From Cavenderia fasciculata (lineage: Eukaryota > Evosea > Eumycetozoa > Acytosteliales > Cavenderiaceae): a stretch of 64,000 nucleotides of DNA. Every line of letters starts with the position of its first letter. Within the stretch, counting starts at the first letter, position 1. The notes under the pieces are model-generated. The model was not told the DNA's origin. It saw only the letters and a program-made list of their open reading frames with translations, and searched no databases. Position numbers and translations under genes: made by a program. Location of the stretch: contig NW_004457729.1 of the NCBI RefSeq assembly GCF_000203815.1, positions 3,410,674-3,474,673 on the forward strand, written 5' to 3'. Below, piece after piece: positions 47,108-57,707 of this stretch.

Positions 47108-48147
47108 TTAGAAGCTCAACTTGGTGAAGAACCACTTGGACTTTCCGAGTCTGTACTTGTTTTGGAAGATTCTCTTGACGGCGTATCTGGTGTTGGCCTT
47201 CTTGGCTGGCTTGAGACCTTCAACAGTGACGGAGTCTCTGAGTTGGTTGAAAGAGGTTTCCTCACGGGATTCGAAATTGTAACTAAAATTTGAAAATAAT
47301 AATAATAATTAGTATCATTGTGTCTTTAGTATATCGTTGATCTATAGGATATGATAGACAGATTGATAGTTTCACCACCAAATCATTGCAATCGTTTGTA
47401 ATTTAACCTCCAATAATCTTCCTTTTGTTGTTTTGTTTCTCTTGTTTTTGTGTGGTGAAACTATCTGTCTTTTTAAACTAATCCAACCTATCCCATCCTA
47501 TCCTATCTATTTTTATGTATATTTTGTAAGATACATACCGAGTTGGCATGATGTGAGAATAGTTGACAACCTTGACGAATGGCTTGATGGAGATTCTCTT
47601 GAGAATTTGCTTCTTGGACATCTTTCTGACGACTCTACGTGGGTACTTGCTGATACCGGCGACGAGAGCGTGTCCGTATGGACGCTCCTTGGTGGCATCA
47701 TCGAAGGGTAGAAATGCAGTCATTTGTTTATCATTTTAATAATTTTAATGGGGTATAGTATAGGAAATCAAAGTTTGACTTAAGAGAGAATAAATCCCTC
47801 TCGGCCGTCAATGAGGTGAAAAAAGACGAGACAAGTATGTAAAAGCGATACATTACTAAATTCTCTGTTTTTGTTGGTTTGTGTGTCTATTTGAGCCTGC
47901 TGCTGTATGGGTGATGTAAGATAGCGGATAGACAGAAAGAGTAGAGATATAGAAGAGTTACTTTATTTGGTATTCTTAACGACAACAGCCTTACGACCAG
48001 CGTACTTTCCGTTTAAGAGGATGACCAATCTTCCTTGCTTGATGCTGTTTTATATGTCATAATAGGTAGGTAGTAGAAGTACGGGTTAGTGGCATGCACA
48101 GAATGTGTGATATAGATAGGGGTGTATAATACTAACAATTTTTGCAT
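47108..48147 (-). CDS. rpl27: 60S ribosomal protein eL27 (N-terminal part does not join canonically)
   Basis: The C-terminal two thirds are certain: exons 47539-47723 and 47108-47282 encode [37 protein letters not shown] and [12 protein letters not shown], the eL27 landmarks. The N-terminal part is found upstream as exons 48137-48147 (11 nt) and 48044 downward, reading [20 protein letters not shown] then [10 protein letters not shown]. But that frame stops with TAA at 47965-47963, one base before a GT, and no AG acceptor exists between an in-frame stop and DDATKE on the other side. So the two parts do not connect by a normal GT-AG intron. Options are an assembly error, an unusual intron, or a shortened protein starting MTAFLPF at 47723. 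eL27 is an essential large-subunit protein. Codons are strongly biased, as for a highly expressed gene. Confidence 0.85.
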
Positions 48148-48434
48148 CTTTGTCTCTTTTTTAGGCACACAGTGTAGAATCGATAGAGCGTGACGTTATT
48201 CACTTCAAGCATCACGAGCCTTCACTGCAGACCTCCACCGAGAAACAAAATTTTTTTTCAAAAAATCACTTTTCAATTGTCGCAGACGAGAAATAATTGC
48301 CCGCACTCTTGAGTAAAGGGTAACCAACCGACAACTCAAGATACGTATTAACAATATATTACTTTATCACTTCATTATATTATATTGAATACCTGTATAT
48401 CTTTAGATATAAATAATATTTTAAAAATCAATCA
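48148..48434. promoter_or_regulatory. bidirectional promoter, eL27 / chaperonin
   Basis: The start codons of eL27 (minus) and the chaperonin (plus) are 287 bp apart and face away from each other. The interval includes a T-run followed by A-run (AAATTTTTTTTCAAAAAA near 48248-48266), GC-richer sequence around 48180-48240, and AT-rich leaders on both sides. No specific factor site is recognised. Confidence 0.4.
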
Positions 48435-50599
48435 ATGCAAAGAATAGCAGATAACATATTGAATGAAACAATCGAACCGTTGTTTGAAAAGACATGTGTT
48501 CAATTGTGTAATGGAGGATTCAATGCGATTAGATCAAGTGTTAAAGCTGTACTATCTCTATCATCGATATTACAAACTAGTCTTGGTCCTAGAAGTATGA
48601 GTAAAATGATTTTAAGTATGTGAAAGAAGAAGAAGAAGAAGAGAGAGACAAAGAGAGAGAAAGAGATGTATAACATGTGATGATTAATCACACAACACCA
48701 ATATATATATTATACTATTTAAATAATTAGAGGATAATGGAGAGTTTATTATTACAAATGATGGGTCAATGATACTATCAAATATAAAGGCGAATCATCC
48801 AGCTTCAAAGTTGTTTGTAGATATTGCATTGGCACAGGATCGCGATGTAGGTGATGGAACAACTTCTGTAGTATTGATAGCTAGTGAAATATTGAAATTG
48901 TTATATGAGATGATAGAAGAAGAAGAAGAAGAGGAATATGAAGGAAATGGAGGAGAGGGAGGAGAACAACAACAACAACAACAACAATTGACAATACATC
49001 AAATTACATTGACATCATTATTATTTAAAGCTGGGCAAGTTGCATTATCAATATTAGAAAGTGACCAAGTTAGCAATGCATTCCAATCAAATGATCCTAC
49101 CATCCTATTAAAAATGGCTGGTGTATCATTGGCAACCAAACATTATTCCTATTGGACAAATAATTTAATTAATATTGCTTACAACTCTATCATCAATACT
49201 AGTAGAAACAATAATAATAATAACAACAACAATAATAATACAATAGACATACAAAATAATATAAATATAATTAAAATGTATGGAATTGGAAACAACAATA
49301 ATAATAATACATCCTCCTCTAATAATAATAATAATATATCAAATATAGATAATAATGAATTTATCAAAGGTTTATTTATATCAACCATTAAACAACCATT
49401 TATAATTAATAATAATAGTAATAATAATAATAGTAGTAGTGATACGACGGATAATAATGAAAAAAGATGTTGTATTTTAGGATTTGATTTAATTGATTTA
49501 AAAAACAAAGAATCATTTAAAACTCATAAATCAATATCATCAGTGAATGATATGGATCATTATTTATCATTCAAACAATCAAGATTAATATTTATATTTA
49601 ATAAGATTAAACAAATGAATATTAATGTTGTATTTTGTAAATATGTATGTTGAAATCTAATGATTTAGAAAGTGAACACAATCCAAACTAATGATTAATA
49701 CTATAATTTTTAGAGCTTACCAGAGAATTTAATACAAATGTTGGTTTATCATTCAATATCGGTGATACAAGAATTAAAAGATGAAGATATTACAAAAATA
49801 TCAACTATTACTGGTGCAGTATTATTAAATAACCAAGATGAATTTGATTTGGAATCAATGATTGGATCAATTTCCATAATCTCTATGTATTGTAAATTTG
49901 AAAATCAATATTTTATTCATCTATCGTAAGTTTATTGTACAATGATAAATACTACTCCACTTTATATTAACTATTGAATTTAGCAATGAGAATACATTTT
50001 ATTCAACGATTATAATTAGATCACCAACAATGGATATAGCAGATGATTTGGAGATTGGTATGATCGATGCTCTCTATCTATTGAAATCATCAATGGAAAC
50101 AAAACCAAGATATGTTTATGGTGGTGGATGTTGTGAAATGTCTCTATCAATGGCATTAAAGAGACATGTACAAAAGAATAATATAAAGGGGTTGGAAGCA
50201 AGAATATTTGAAATATTGGCAAACGCATTTTCTGTCATTCCTTCAATTATTGGTTCAAATTGTTATCCTTTTCAAAATACCAAAATTGACAATGACAGCA
50301 ATGACAATGATGATCAAGAGATGATTGATGGTGGTATAATGTCAATCATTACAAGATTATCATTTCTTCATGGTCAACATTTAAAAAATCAAGATGTAGC
50401 AACAGACGAGACATCTGTGCCATGCAAATGGGGAATTGATGGATGGACAGGTAGAATATGTGATATTTCCAAACTTGGCATTATCGAACCATTGGTATTA
50501 AAGAAATCAATCATTAATGCAGCCATTGAATCTTGTATTACATTATTAAGAATTGATACAATTATTTCTTGTTCAGTTTTGAATCCACCAATCAAATAA
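48435..50599 (+). CDS. divergent group II chaperonin (CCT/TCP-1 family)
   Basis: Four exons: 48435-48615, 48731-49644, 49714-49925, 49984-50599 (640 aa). Nucleotide-site motifs survive: TSLGPRSMSKMI (residues 50-61), FIITNDGSMIL, DVGDGTTSVVLIASE with the GDGTT loop, YVYGGGCCEMSLSMAL, and the end WGIDGWTGRICD followed by GIIEPLVLKKSIINAAIES and LRIDTIIS. The whole equatorial domain is therefore recognisable, but the sequence between is far from any standard CCT subunit, with a Glu-rich insert near 160 and long poly-Asn inserts in the apical part (residues 245-320). It is either a fast-evolving CCT subunit or a CCT-derived protein of the BBS6/10/12 kind; I cannot choose. CCT rings fold actin and tubulin in the cytosol. 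Confidence 0.8.
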
Positions 50600-50719
50600 T
50601 TAAAATAAATAAATAAATATTATTATCTATCTATTTTCAATGATTGTAGTACTACAATATATATATCTTGTATTCATTTTTATACAAATGTGTAGAGTTG
50701 GTTGTATGTTATTTAGTAT

Positions 50720-51398
50720 TTATACATAATGATTTGTTGATCTTTGTTTTTGTATTGATCTATCTTCATCTTGTTCTTCTGGATCACCACCATTCTTTTG
50801 TTTCTTTTCATGATTGTCAAGATGACGTCTCATATCATCATATTCATAATCATCAGTCCCAAATATTTCTCTACAATTTGGACATGATGAATGTAATTTT
50901 AACCATTGTGTAATACAATCTAAATATAGATTAAATATTAATATTATTGACATATAGATATAATTATATATCTTCCTCTATCTATTTTTATCTATACTTA
51001 CCATAATGATAATAATGTTTACATGGTAGTTTAATTGCAAAGTCTTCTAAATCAAATTCACAACAACATACTGAACAATCACCTATTCTCTCTATTTTAA
51101 GCAGAACAAAAACAAGTAAGTAATGATCAATCATCATCAAGTATCATTTATTATGTATGTATGTATGTATGTATGGCTCACCTTTATTTCTCTTTGTTAT
51201 TTCAACTTCTTCTGTTAGTTCTTGAAATTGATAATCTGATATGGGAGGAGTTGGTCTATGTTTAAGTATAAATTTGATTCTTTCAATATCTATTTCATCA
51301 TTCCTTTGAGCTAGTGTTTGAAATGCATTGATTTGATCCATCAACCCTGATAAATCTCTTCCTCCTCCTCCTTGTTCATTATTTGTTTGTTCTGACAT
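50720..51398 (-). CDS. small RING-finger protein, probable E3 ubiquitin ligase
   Basis: Three exons: 51182-51398, 51002-51091, 50720-50919 (168 aa). The RING-H2 zinc site is split between exons and rebuilt by splicing: CSVCCCEF, then LPCKHYYHYDCITQWL, then SSCPNCREIF, giving C-x2-C...C-x-H-x2-H-x2-C...C-x2-C. The N-terminal half is helical and Gly-rich near the start; the C-terminal tail is charged and low-complexity (DNHEKKQKNGGDPEEQDED). There is no membrane helix. The layout resembles RNF126/RNF115-type or other single-RING E3 ligases, which pass ubiquitin from an E2 to substrates; the substrate is unknown. The gene converges on the chaperonin, with 120 bp between the stops. Confidence 0.87.
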
Positions 51399-51905
51399 TT
51401 TAAAATGTATGTATACGAATAGAATAAAATATATTAATTAAAATTTGACTCATCTCTTTCATTCATTTTACTTTATTTATTATTTTTATTAATATTTTTA
51501 TTTTTATTTTTATTTTAGGAAACCCCTTACACGTTTTAGTTATGTCATCCATGACTCACATCCTATGTAATATATATTCATTCGTTTACCAAAAAAAATA
51601 AAAATAAAAATAAGAAAGTATAAAATGAATAGATTTAATTTTAAATTTAATTACGCGCGTTTTATTAAATTATTGTTTGTTTGTTTGTTTGTTTGTTGTT
51701 AGTTGGTTGGTTGGGGTTGGGTAAAAAAAAAGGTATATTCCTGTGCTATATATGTTTGTTTGAGAGAGAAAATTATTGTTGTATATTATACATAGATTGA
51801 TGATAATATATTTGAATGCCTGGCGCATTTATGGTCCTGAATCGATTCAGATTCAGAACAAATAAATGGTTGGTGGAAAAAGAAAGAAGAAAACTAGCTA
51901 GTTGT
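51399..51905. other. intergenic gap with (GTTT)n repeat
   Basis: Upstream of the RING gene and downstream of the small secreted-protein gene. AT-rich, with a GTTT run at about 51675-51697, an A-run and the palindrome-like ACGCGCGT at 51652-51659. No gene is recognised. Confidence 0.5.
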
Positions 51906-52388
51906 TTATGGAGCAGTGACGGTACAGGTAAAGTCCTTGGTAAGTTCCATTGAACCCATACCAATGACGGTGGCATAGAGACGGATGTTGTCACAACTTG
52001 GGACAGCTGGGAGAGTGCAGTTCTAAAGTAATATGAAAATAAAAAATATATAATTAGAATAATAATAAAGAAAGAAGTATAGTAGGTAGAAACATACAAT
52101 TGGGAGACCGAATGGTTGCTTGCAGTATGGTAAAATGTTGGTAATCAAACCACCATACTTTAATTGGGCTTCAACCCAAATCATGTTTTGTGGAGTGGTC
52201 GAGATCAAGAGGGTATGATCATTTTGGACGATACTGTTAACTAAAGAAAAAAAGAAAAGAAAAAAGATAGAGTTGGATTAATATCTGGTGGAACAGATAA
52301 ATTTTATCGGTCGGGACATACTGGTAGCAGATTGAGCCAAAGCAATGATGGCGAGGACGGCAACGATGATGGTAATTAACTTGTTCAT
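51906..52388 (-). CDS. small secreted protein, unknown family
   Basis: Three exons: 52322-52388, 52098-52240, 51906-52022 (108 aa). A signal peptide (MNKLITIIVAVLAIIALAQS) is followed by an 85-residue mature part with four cysteines (PYCKQPF, NCTLPAVPSC, FTCTVTAP), a hydrophobic/aromatic strand pattern (NMIWVEAQLKYGG) and one NCT glycosylation site. I know no family for it. Codons are almost all C-ending, as in highly expressed genes of this genome, so an abundant extracellular or phagosomal protein is likely. Introns are 77 and 75 bp with GTATGT and TTTAG borders. It was not visible as one open frame because every exon is short. Confidence 0.85.
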
Positions 52389-53461
52389 TTTTAAAAGAAA
52401 GGATGGTTGGTTGGTTGGTTGTTGGGGGAAAAGTAAAGTAAAATAGAACTTTAGAAGTGATAAAATAGGATGCCGGAAGAAATATTAAATGTATTAATTT
52501 AATTATTTGTTTGTTTGTTTGATTGTTATCTATTTGATGATTAATTATGACCAAAAATTGGTCTTATTTATACTTTACCCTCTGCGATCCATTTCACACG
52601 ATGTTCATATTAATATTGTAATTACAATACGATTGACGATGAGGTTGGTTCCAATCCAAAAATATCAGTGTGTCAAGCGAGGGAGGGCAGGTTGATAGCC
52701 TAGAAGACTCTCGTTGCGGGCAGCTAACGGGTCAACAGAGACAATGGGGGCGATTTGAGCATACCGTCATTTTTATGACCAATCGTCGTCGTTTATCTAA
52801 TTTATCTCTGACCGACTGAGATAAACTCGCACCAAAACGAAGACCTTCGTTCAGTTCTCGTTTCTTATTCGCTGTACCACGAGCCAATCAGAGTGTCTTA
52901 GTCTATAGATATCAAGATTGTGATGTGCTTGACACATTGTACAACAATATGTACCCACATGGATCCAAATATATACCAATCAGATCGTATCCCTCTCAGA
53001 ATTGGTCTTTGCACGCTGAAAAATTCTTTTAAAAGAATAAATGAAAGGAAGAAGCACGATCTGTCCAGCAAAGATTTAGATTGCAATTTTCGAGAGAGAA
53101 GATCGAGAAACAATAGTGGTGGTTTCTTTTAAAACAAAAGAAAAGAGAGAGTTTAAAAGAGACGATATTATTTTTAGCTTGCATTTGACCAAAACAGAGA
53201 TACAAGATACCGCAAACAGAAACACTTTTCCTTCTTTCTTTTTCACCGTTACTTCATCAACATCATCCCTACAATCCCCGACTTTGAATTGAATCAACCA
53301 ATCAACTAATCAACTCGATAGAGAGTACTCTTTTTTGAAAAAGTCAAGAGTCAAACATACCTACCCTAACAGCAAGGCAACCCTACCCTACCCTACCCAA
53401 CACTTCACTTTCATATCATAATCGCGGCACGATAATACACCTAACACAATATATATATAGA
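52389..53461. other. 1.07 kb divergent intergenic region with hairpins
   Basis: Head-to-head region between the secreted-protein gene and glutathione synthetase. The middle (52640-52910) is GC-richer and has three short stem-loops in 86 bp (52766-52851). The right end has CCCTA-type repeats (53383-53397) and a purine/pyrimidine-rich leader. No coding gene or tRNA is recognised. Confidence 0.45.
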
Positions 53462-55182
53462 ATGTCAAAGATATCAAGCTTTAAAAAAGAAAAGTTAATA
53501 GAGATTGGTGAACAAGCTATAGATTGGGCGTTGGGCAAAGGAATCATTTTTGTTAAAAGAAAGACCGAGCAAGAGGCAGTGGCCATCCAACAACCCATCG
53601 TCACTCACATTCCTCTTTCTATTCTCCCCTCAGAGTTCCCAAAACGCTTGTACGAACAAGCCGTTTCATTGTCCAAAGACTACAACCTTCTCGTTCATCA
53701 TCTATCAAAGAATTTCAACTTTATTCAATCAACTCTAAAAGAGTAAGTAGTATTGTCGAGTAGTAGGAGTAGGAGTATTGGACCCATCGTTTTGGGCGAA
53801 GGAAACTGGAATCAAATGCATTTGCAAAATTAGATTCACAAAAGTATCCTACCAACCGAGCAAAAATAAGAAAGAAAAGTAAACTAAACTAACTGTACTC
53901 TTTTACTTTGTTTGTTTTTTTAGTGTCCAAGATCCATTTACACAATCATTATTAAAAATTCATAGAGAAATTGAAAATGAAGGAAAGAAACAAAAGATTG
54001 AATTGGGTATATTTAGATCAGACTATATGGTTCACCATAACGATGATTCCAGTAAATCTGAATTATACCAAGTTGAATTGAATACCATCTCATCGTCATT
54101 TGGGTGTATCTCTGCCAAGGTGTTTGACATGCACCGTTACTTGATCAAAGACAATCATCTCCAACATACCTATCCACTTGAAAACCTCCCAAGAAATGAT
54201 AGTGGTGCCAACATTGCTCGTTCCATTGCTCAAGCACATAATTTATATACAAGTTCCACCAATAATACTGCCAAAACCAATATTGTCGTCATGATTGTAG
54301 TCCAACCAGATGAACGTAACATTTGGGATCAAAAAGCTATAGAGTATACACTCTCTTCAGATTATTCAATTAAAATGATTAGAAGAACTCTTTTAGAACT
54401 TGATACACGCGGTAAAATAGATCCATCAAATCATTCTTTACAAATGTATGTATTCCAAAAATATATATACATTTAAATCTATTTATTTAATTAATTATTT
54501 ATTTATTTAATTGATTATTATTAGTGATGGATATGAAATTTCAGTATCATATTATAGAGCAGGATATACACCAAACGATTATCCAAGTGAAAATGAATGG
54601 AATGGAAGATTATTGGTTGAAAGATCATTGGCTATTAAATGTCCATCGATTGCAAATCATTTGGTAGGTGCCAAAAAGATTCAACAAGCTATTGCTAAAA
54701 AGGGAGTTTTGGAAGAACTACTACAAGACCAAGAATCAATCAAGCGAATGCGTCGTAGCTTTACAGGATTGTACAGTCTTTCCAAAGAGGATATCGATCA
54801 AGAAGCAGTACAAAAGGCAAAGGCCAACCCACAACTATACGTCATGAAACCACAAAGAGAAGGTGGAGGTAATAATATCTATGGTGATCAAGTCAGAGAG
54901 TCATTGGCATCAATGAACGCCGATGAATTGGGATCCTATATTCTAATGGATCGTATTGTTCCAAAGGCATTCAACACTACCATCATCAGAGAGAGCAAAG
55001 TGATTGACATAGAAGCATTGTATGAACTCGGTATATTTGGTCTATACATTGGACACGATGATCAAGGTGTATTATTAAATGAAGAAGGTGGAATCTTACT
55101 TCGAACTAAAACTTCAAATTCTGATGAAGGTGGTGTTGCTGCTGGTTTCGCTGTTATCGATTCTTTAATCCTAACTGATTAA
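53462..55182 (+). CDS. gss: glutathione synthetase
   Basis: Three exons: 53462-53742, 53924-54445, 54525-55182 (486 aa, the usual eukaryotic length). The enzyme joins glycine to gamma-glutamylcysteine with ATP, the last step of glutathione synthesis in the cytosol. Family blocks are clear: FRSDYMVHH, QVELNTISSSFGCIS, SVSYYRAGYTPNDYPSENEW, RSLAIKCPSIANHLVGAKKIQQ, the glycine-rich ATP loop KPQREGGGNNIYGD, and the C-terminal LLRTKTSNSDEGGVAAGFAVID. The ATP-grasp ligands (E in VELNTI, K before PQREGG) are in place. The downstream neighbour thioredoxin converges on it with 135 bp between stops, filled by a heptamer repeat. Confidence 0.96.
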
Positions 55183-55205
55183 AACAAAAAGAAATAAATA
55201 AACAA

Positions 55206-55269
55206 ATTAATAATTAATAATTAATAATTAATAATTAATAATTAATAATTAATAATTAATAATTAATAA
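55206..55269. repeat. TTAATAA heptamer tandem repeat
   Basis: About nine near-perfect tandem copies of a 7-bp unit (ATTAATA) lie between the converging stops of glutathione synthetase and thioredoxin. Confidence 0.9.
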
Positions 55270-55317
55270 ATAACCAAATTATTTATTTATTTAATTAACT
55301 GCACTAGAAATTAATTT

Positions 55318-55800
55318 CTAGGCTTGGAGATCAGCAAGATGCTTTTGGGGGTTGGCAGGAGAGGCCCGACCACCAGAAAATTCGGAAACCTTGGTACCGT
55401 TCTTGTAGAATTCAAACTTTGGAACAGAGGAGATGGCACCAACTCTTTTGGATCCTTGGTTTTGGTCAATATCGACCTTGAAGAACCTGACCTTTGGATT
55501 ATCTATGGAGGCATTTGAAAAGACCGGTGCAATGGCTCTGTTATCAACAATAAGAAAAGTAAGTTGTTTTTTTTTATCCATCTCTCTGAATATTTACCTG
55601 CATGGACCACACCAAACGGCAGTGTAGTAGACGACAACGTACTATTATAAAATAAAGAATGAAGAAAAAGTAGGAGATAGTATAATTAGTAAAAATGTGA
55701 TGGAATTGTATTTCTCTCTCTCTCTTACAGGGTCGTTTTCGAGGGCACTATCCAGGGAAGTATCAAATTCCTGTGATGATTTTGGTTCCATGCAGCTCAT
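55318..55800 (-). CDS. thioredoxin
   Basis: Three exons: 55729-55800, 55598-55641 (44 nt), 55318-55537 (111 aa). The redox centre WCGPCR is encoded across exon 2 and the first base of exon 3, after YVVVYYTAV; it is followed by AIAPVFSNA, VRFFKVDIDQNQG and the cis-proline loop SSVPKFEFYKNG, then FSGGRA. These are all thioredoxin positions, and the length is normal for a cytosolic single-domain form. No targeting peptide is present (starts MSCMEPKSSQEF). Reduced thioredoxin supplies electrons to ribonucleotide reductase, peroxiredoxins and others. It lies between glutathione synthetase and SepSecS. Exon 1 begins close to a divergent promoter shared with SepSecS (244 bp between starts). Confidence 0.95.
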
Positions 55801-56044
55801 TTTTAAATAAATGTATATATGAATGTATGTATAAATATATACAAATAAATAAATGTGTAAAATATTTAGATATATGTAATATTAACTTTAAAATGAGGGT
55901 TTCCAATTTAATTATATTAAATAAAAAATGTTCACGTGGCCTATGACCACTCCACTTCTTGATAACATCCAAAACTCCATTTCAAGTCATATCTTATCTT
56001 ATGTGGTTTGAAAAGGAAAGAGACAAGTTATAGGAGAGAAAAGA

Positions 56045-57593
56045 ATGAATCAAAAGAATTTAGAGATATGTAAATCATTAATCAATCCAAGTTATATTGA
56101 ACAATCTTCACAAGCAATCAATCAATACAATCATTTGATTAATGTCTTGTTGACACAGGTATGTAGTAGTACTGTAGACCATTGTTTATTGATTATAAAG
56201 TAAAGATAGTAAACTAACTTAATACTAACTAATACATCATTCTCTCTTTTCTTAGAGAAGATTACCTGATAAAGGGTGGGATGATCAATTTATAAGATGG
56301 TTTTTAAATGATATTGCAAAGATGGATTCAAACAATTATGTAGAGAATGCTGGTGTTGGAGAACGTGAAGGTAGAATACATAGTCGAATAGTACAAGAGA
56401 GACATTTTGGATTGGCACATGGTATTGGTAGAAGTGGTGATATTAGCGAGCAACAACCAAAGGCGGCAGGGTCATCTTTGGTACAAAGATTGTGTAGTTA
56501 TTTAGTGATGGATTCAATGTCTGTAGCGGGTCTCAACTCGATTGGAGAATGTTTGGTTTTGCCAATGGCCACAGGTATGACGATTGCATTGACGTTGATG
56601 ACATTTACCAAGCATTGTAGACCACCTACTGCCAAGTATGTCATATGGCCGAGAATAGATCAAAAGTCTTGTCTCAAGGCAATTGCAACCGCTGGCTTGG
56701 TGCCAGTGGTTATTGAGAATGTGTTGCAAGGTGATGTCATCACAACAGACCTCGAAGCAATTGAGAACAAGATTATTGAACTCGGTCCAGAAAATGTTGT
56801 ATGTGTCTACAGTACAACATCATGCTTTGCACCAAGAGTACCAGATAGAATCATTGAAATCTCTGAACTCTGCTATAAATACAATGTTGGTCATATCATC
56901 AACAACGCATACGGACTTCAATGCAGTAAAATAGTTCATGCAATCAATGAATCATGTCAATCTGATAAACAAAGACGTGTAGATGCAATCATTCAAAGTA
57001 CAGATAAAAATTATATGGTACCAGTTGGTGGAGCCATCATTACAAGTCCTAAAAAAGAAAAACAACAACATAAACAAAAAGAAAAAGGTGAAGAGGAACA
57101 GCAGGTTAATTTAATAGATTTAATATCAAAAAATTATCCTGGTAGAGCAAATGGATCACCTATATTGGATTTATTTATCACTTTATTGTCAATGGGTAGA
57201 CAAGGTTATAAAGAGCTGTTGGATGAAAGAAAACAACTTTTAACATATTTTAGAGATCAACTTGCTTCTCTATCTCTACAATTCCCCAATTGTAGATTAC
57301 TAGATACTCCTGATAATCGTATATCATTGGGTTTGGCATTGGCAGTAGCTTCAGGTGATCAACAAAAACTATCAATATCAATGATTGGATCAAAGTTATT
57401 TTCAAGATCATGTTCTGGAGCTCGTGTCATTGAATTACCAGGTTCAAAGAAATCAGTGGCTGGTTTAGACTTTGAATCATATGGATCACACATTAACAAT
57501 TATCATTCCTCCTATCTTACAGTTGCATGTGCTATTGGTATCACAAAAGATGATATTGATACATTTATGAAAAGATTAAAGAAAATTCTATAA
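56045..57593 (+). CDS. sepsecs: O-phosphoseryl-tRNA(Sec) selenium transferase (SepSecS)
   Basis: Two exons: 56045-56158 and 56256-57593 (483 aa). SepSecS converts phosphoseryl-tRNA(Sec) to selenocysteinyl-tRNA(Sec) with selenophosphate and PLP. Recognised blocks: KGWDDQFIRWFLNDIAKMDSNN (in two parts), GVGEREGRIHSRIV, HGIGRSGDISEQQPKAAGSS, FTKHCRPPTAKYVIWPRIDQ, CVYSTTSCFAPRVPD, and the PLP-lysine segment STDKNYMVPVGGAII. These include the P-loop that binds the phosphoseryl substrate. A short Lys/Gln/Glu insert follows PKKEK, typical low-complexity growth in these genomes. Its presence implies that this species makes selenoproteins, as reported for Dictyostelium. The final residues (MKRLKKIL) match a complete C-terminus. 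Confidence 0.95.
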
Positions 57594-57707
57594 AATCAAA
57601 ATATAGATATATATCTATCAGGTTATTATTGTATTTTTAAAATTACATTATTCGCGTACATTATTATTTATTTATTTATTTATTTATTTACAATTTATAA
57701 ATTAATT

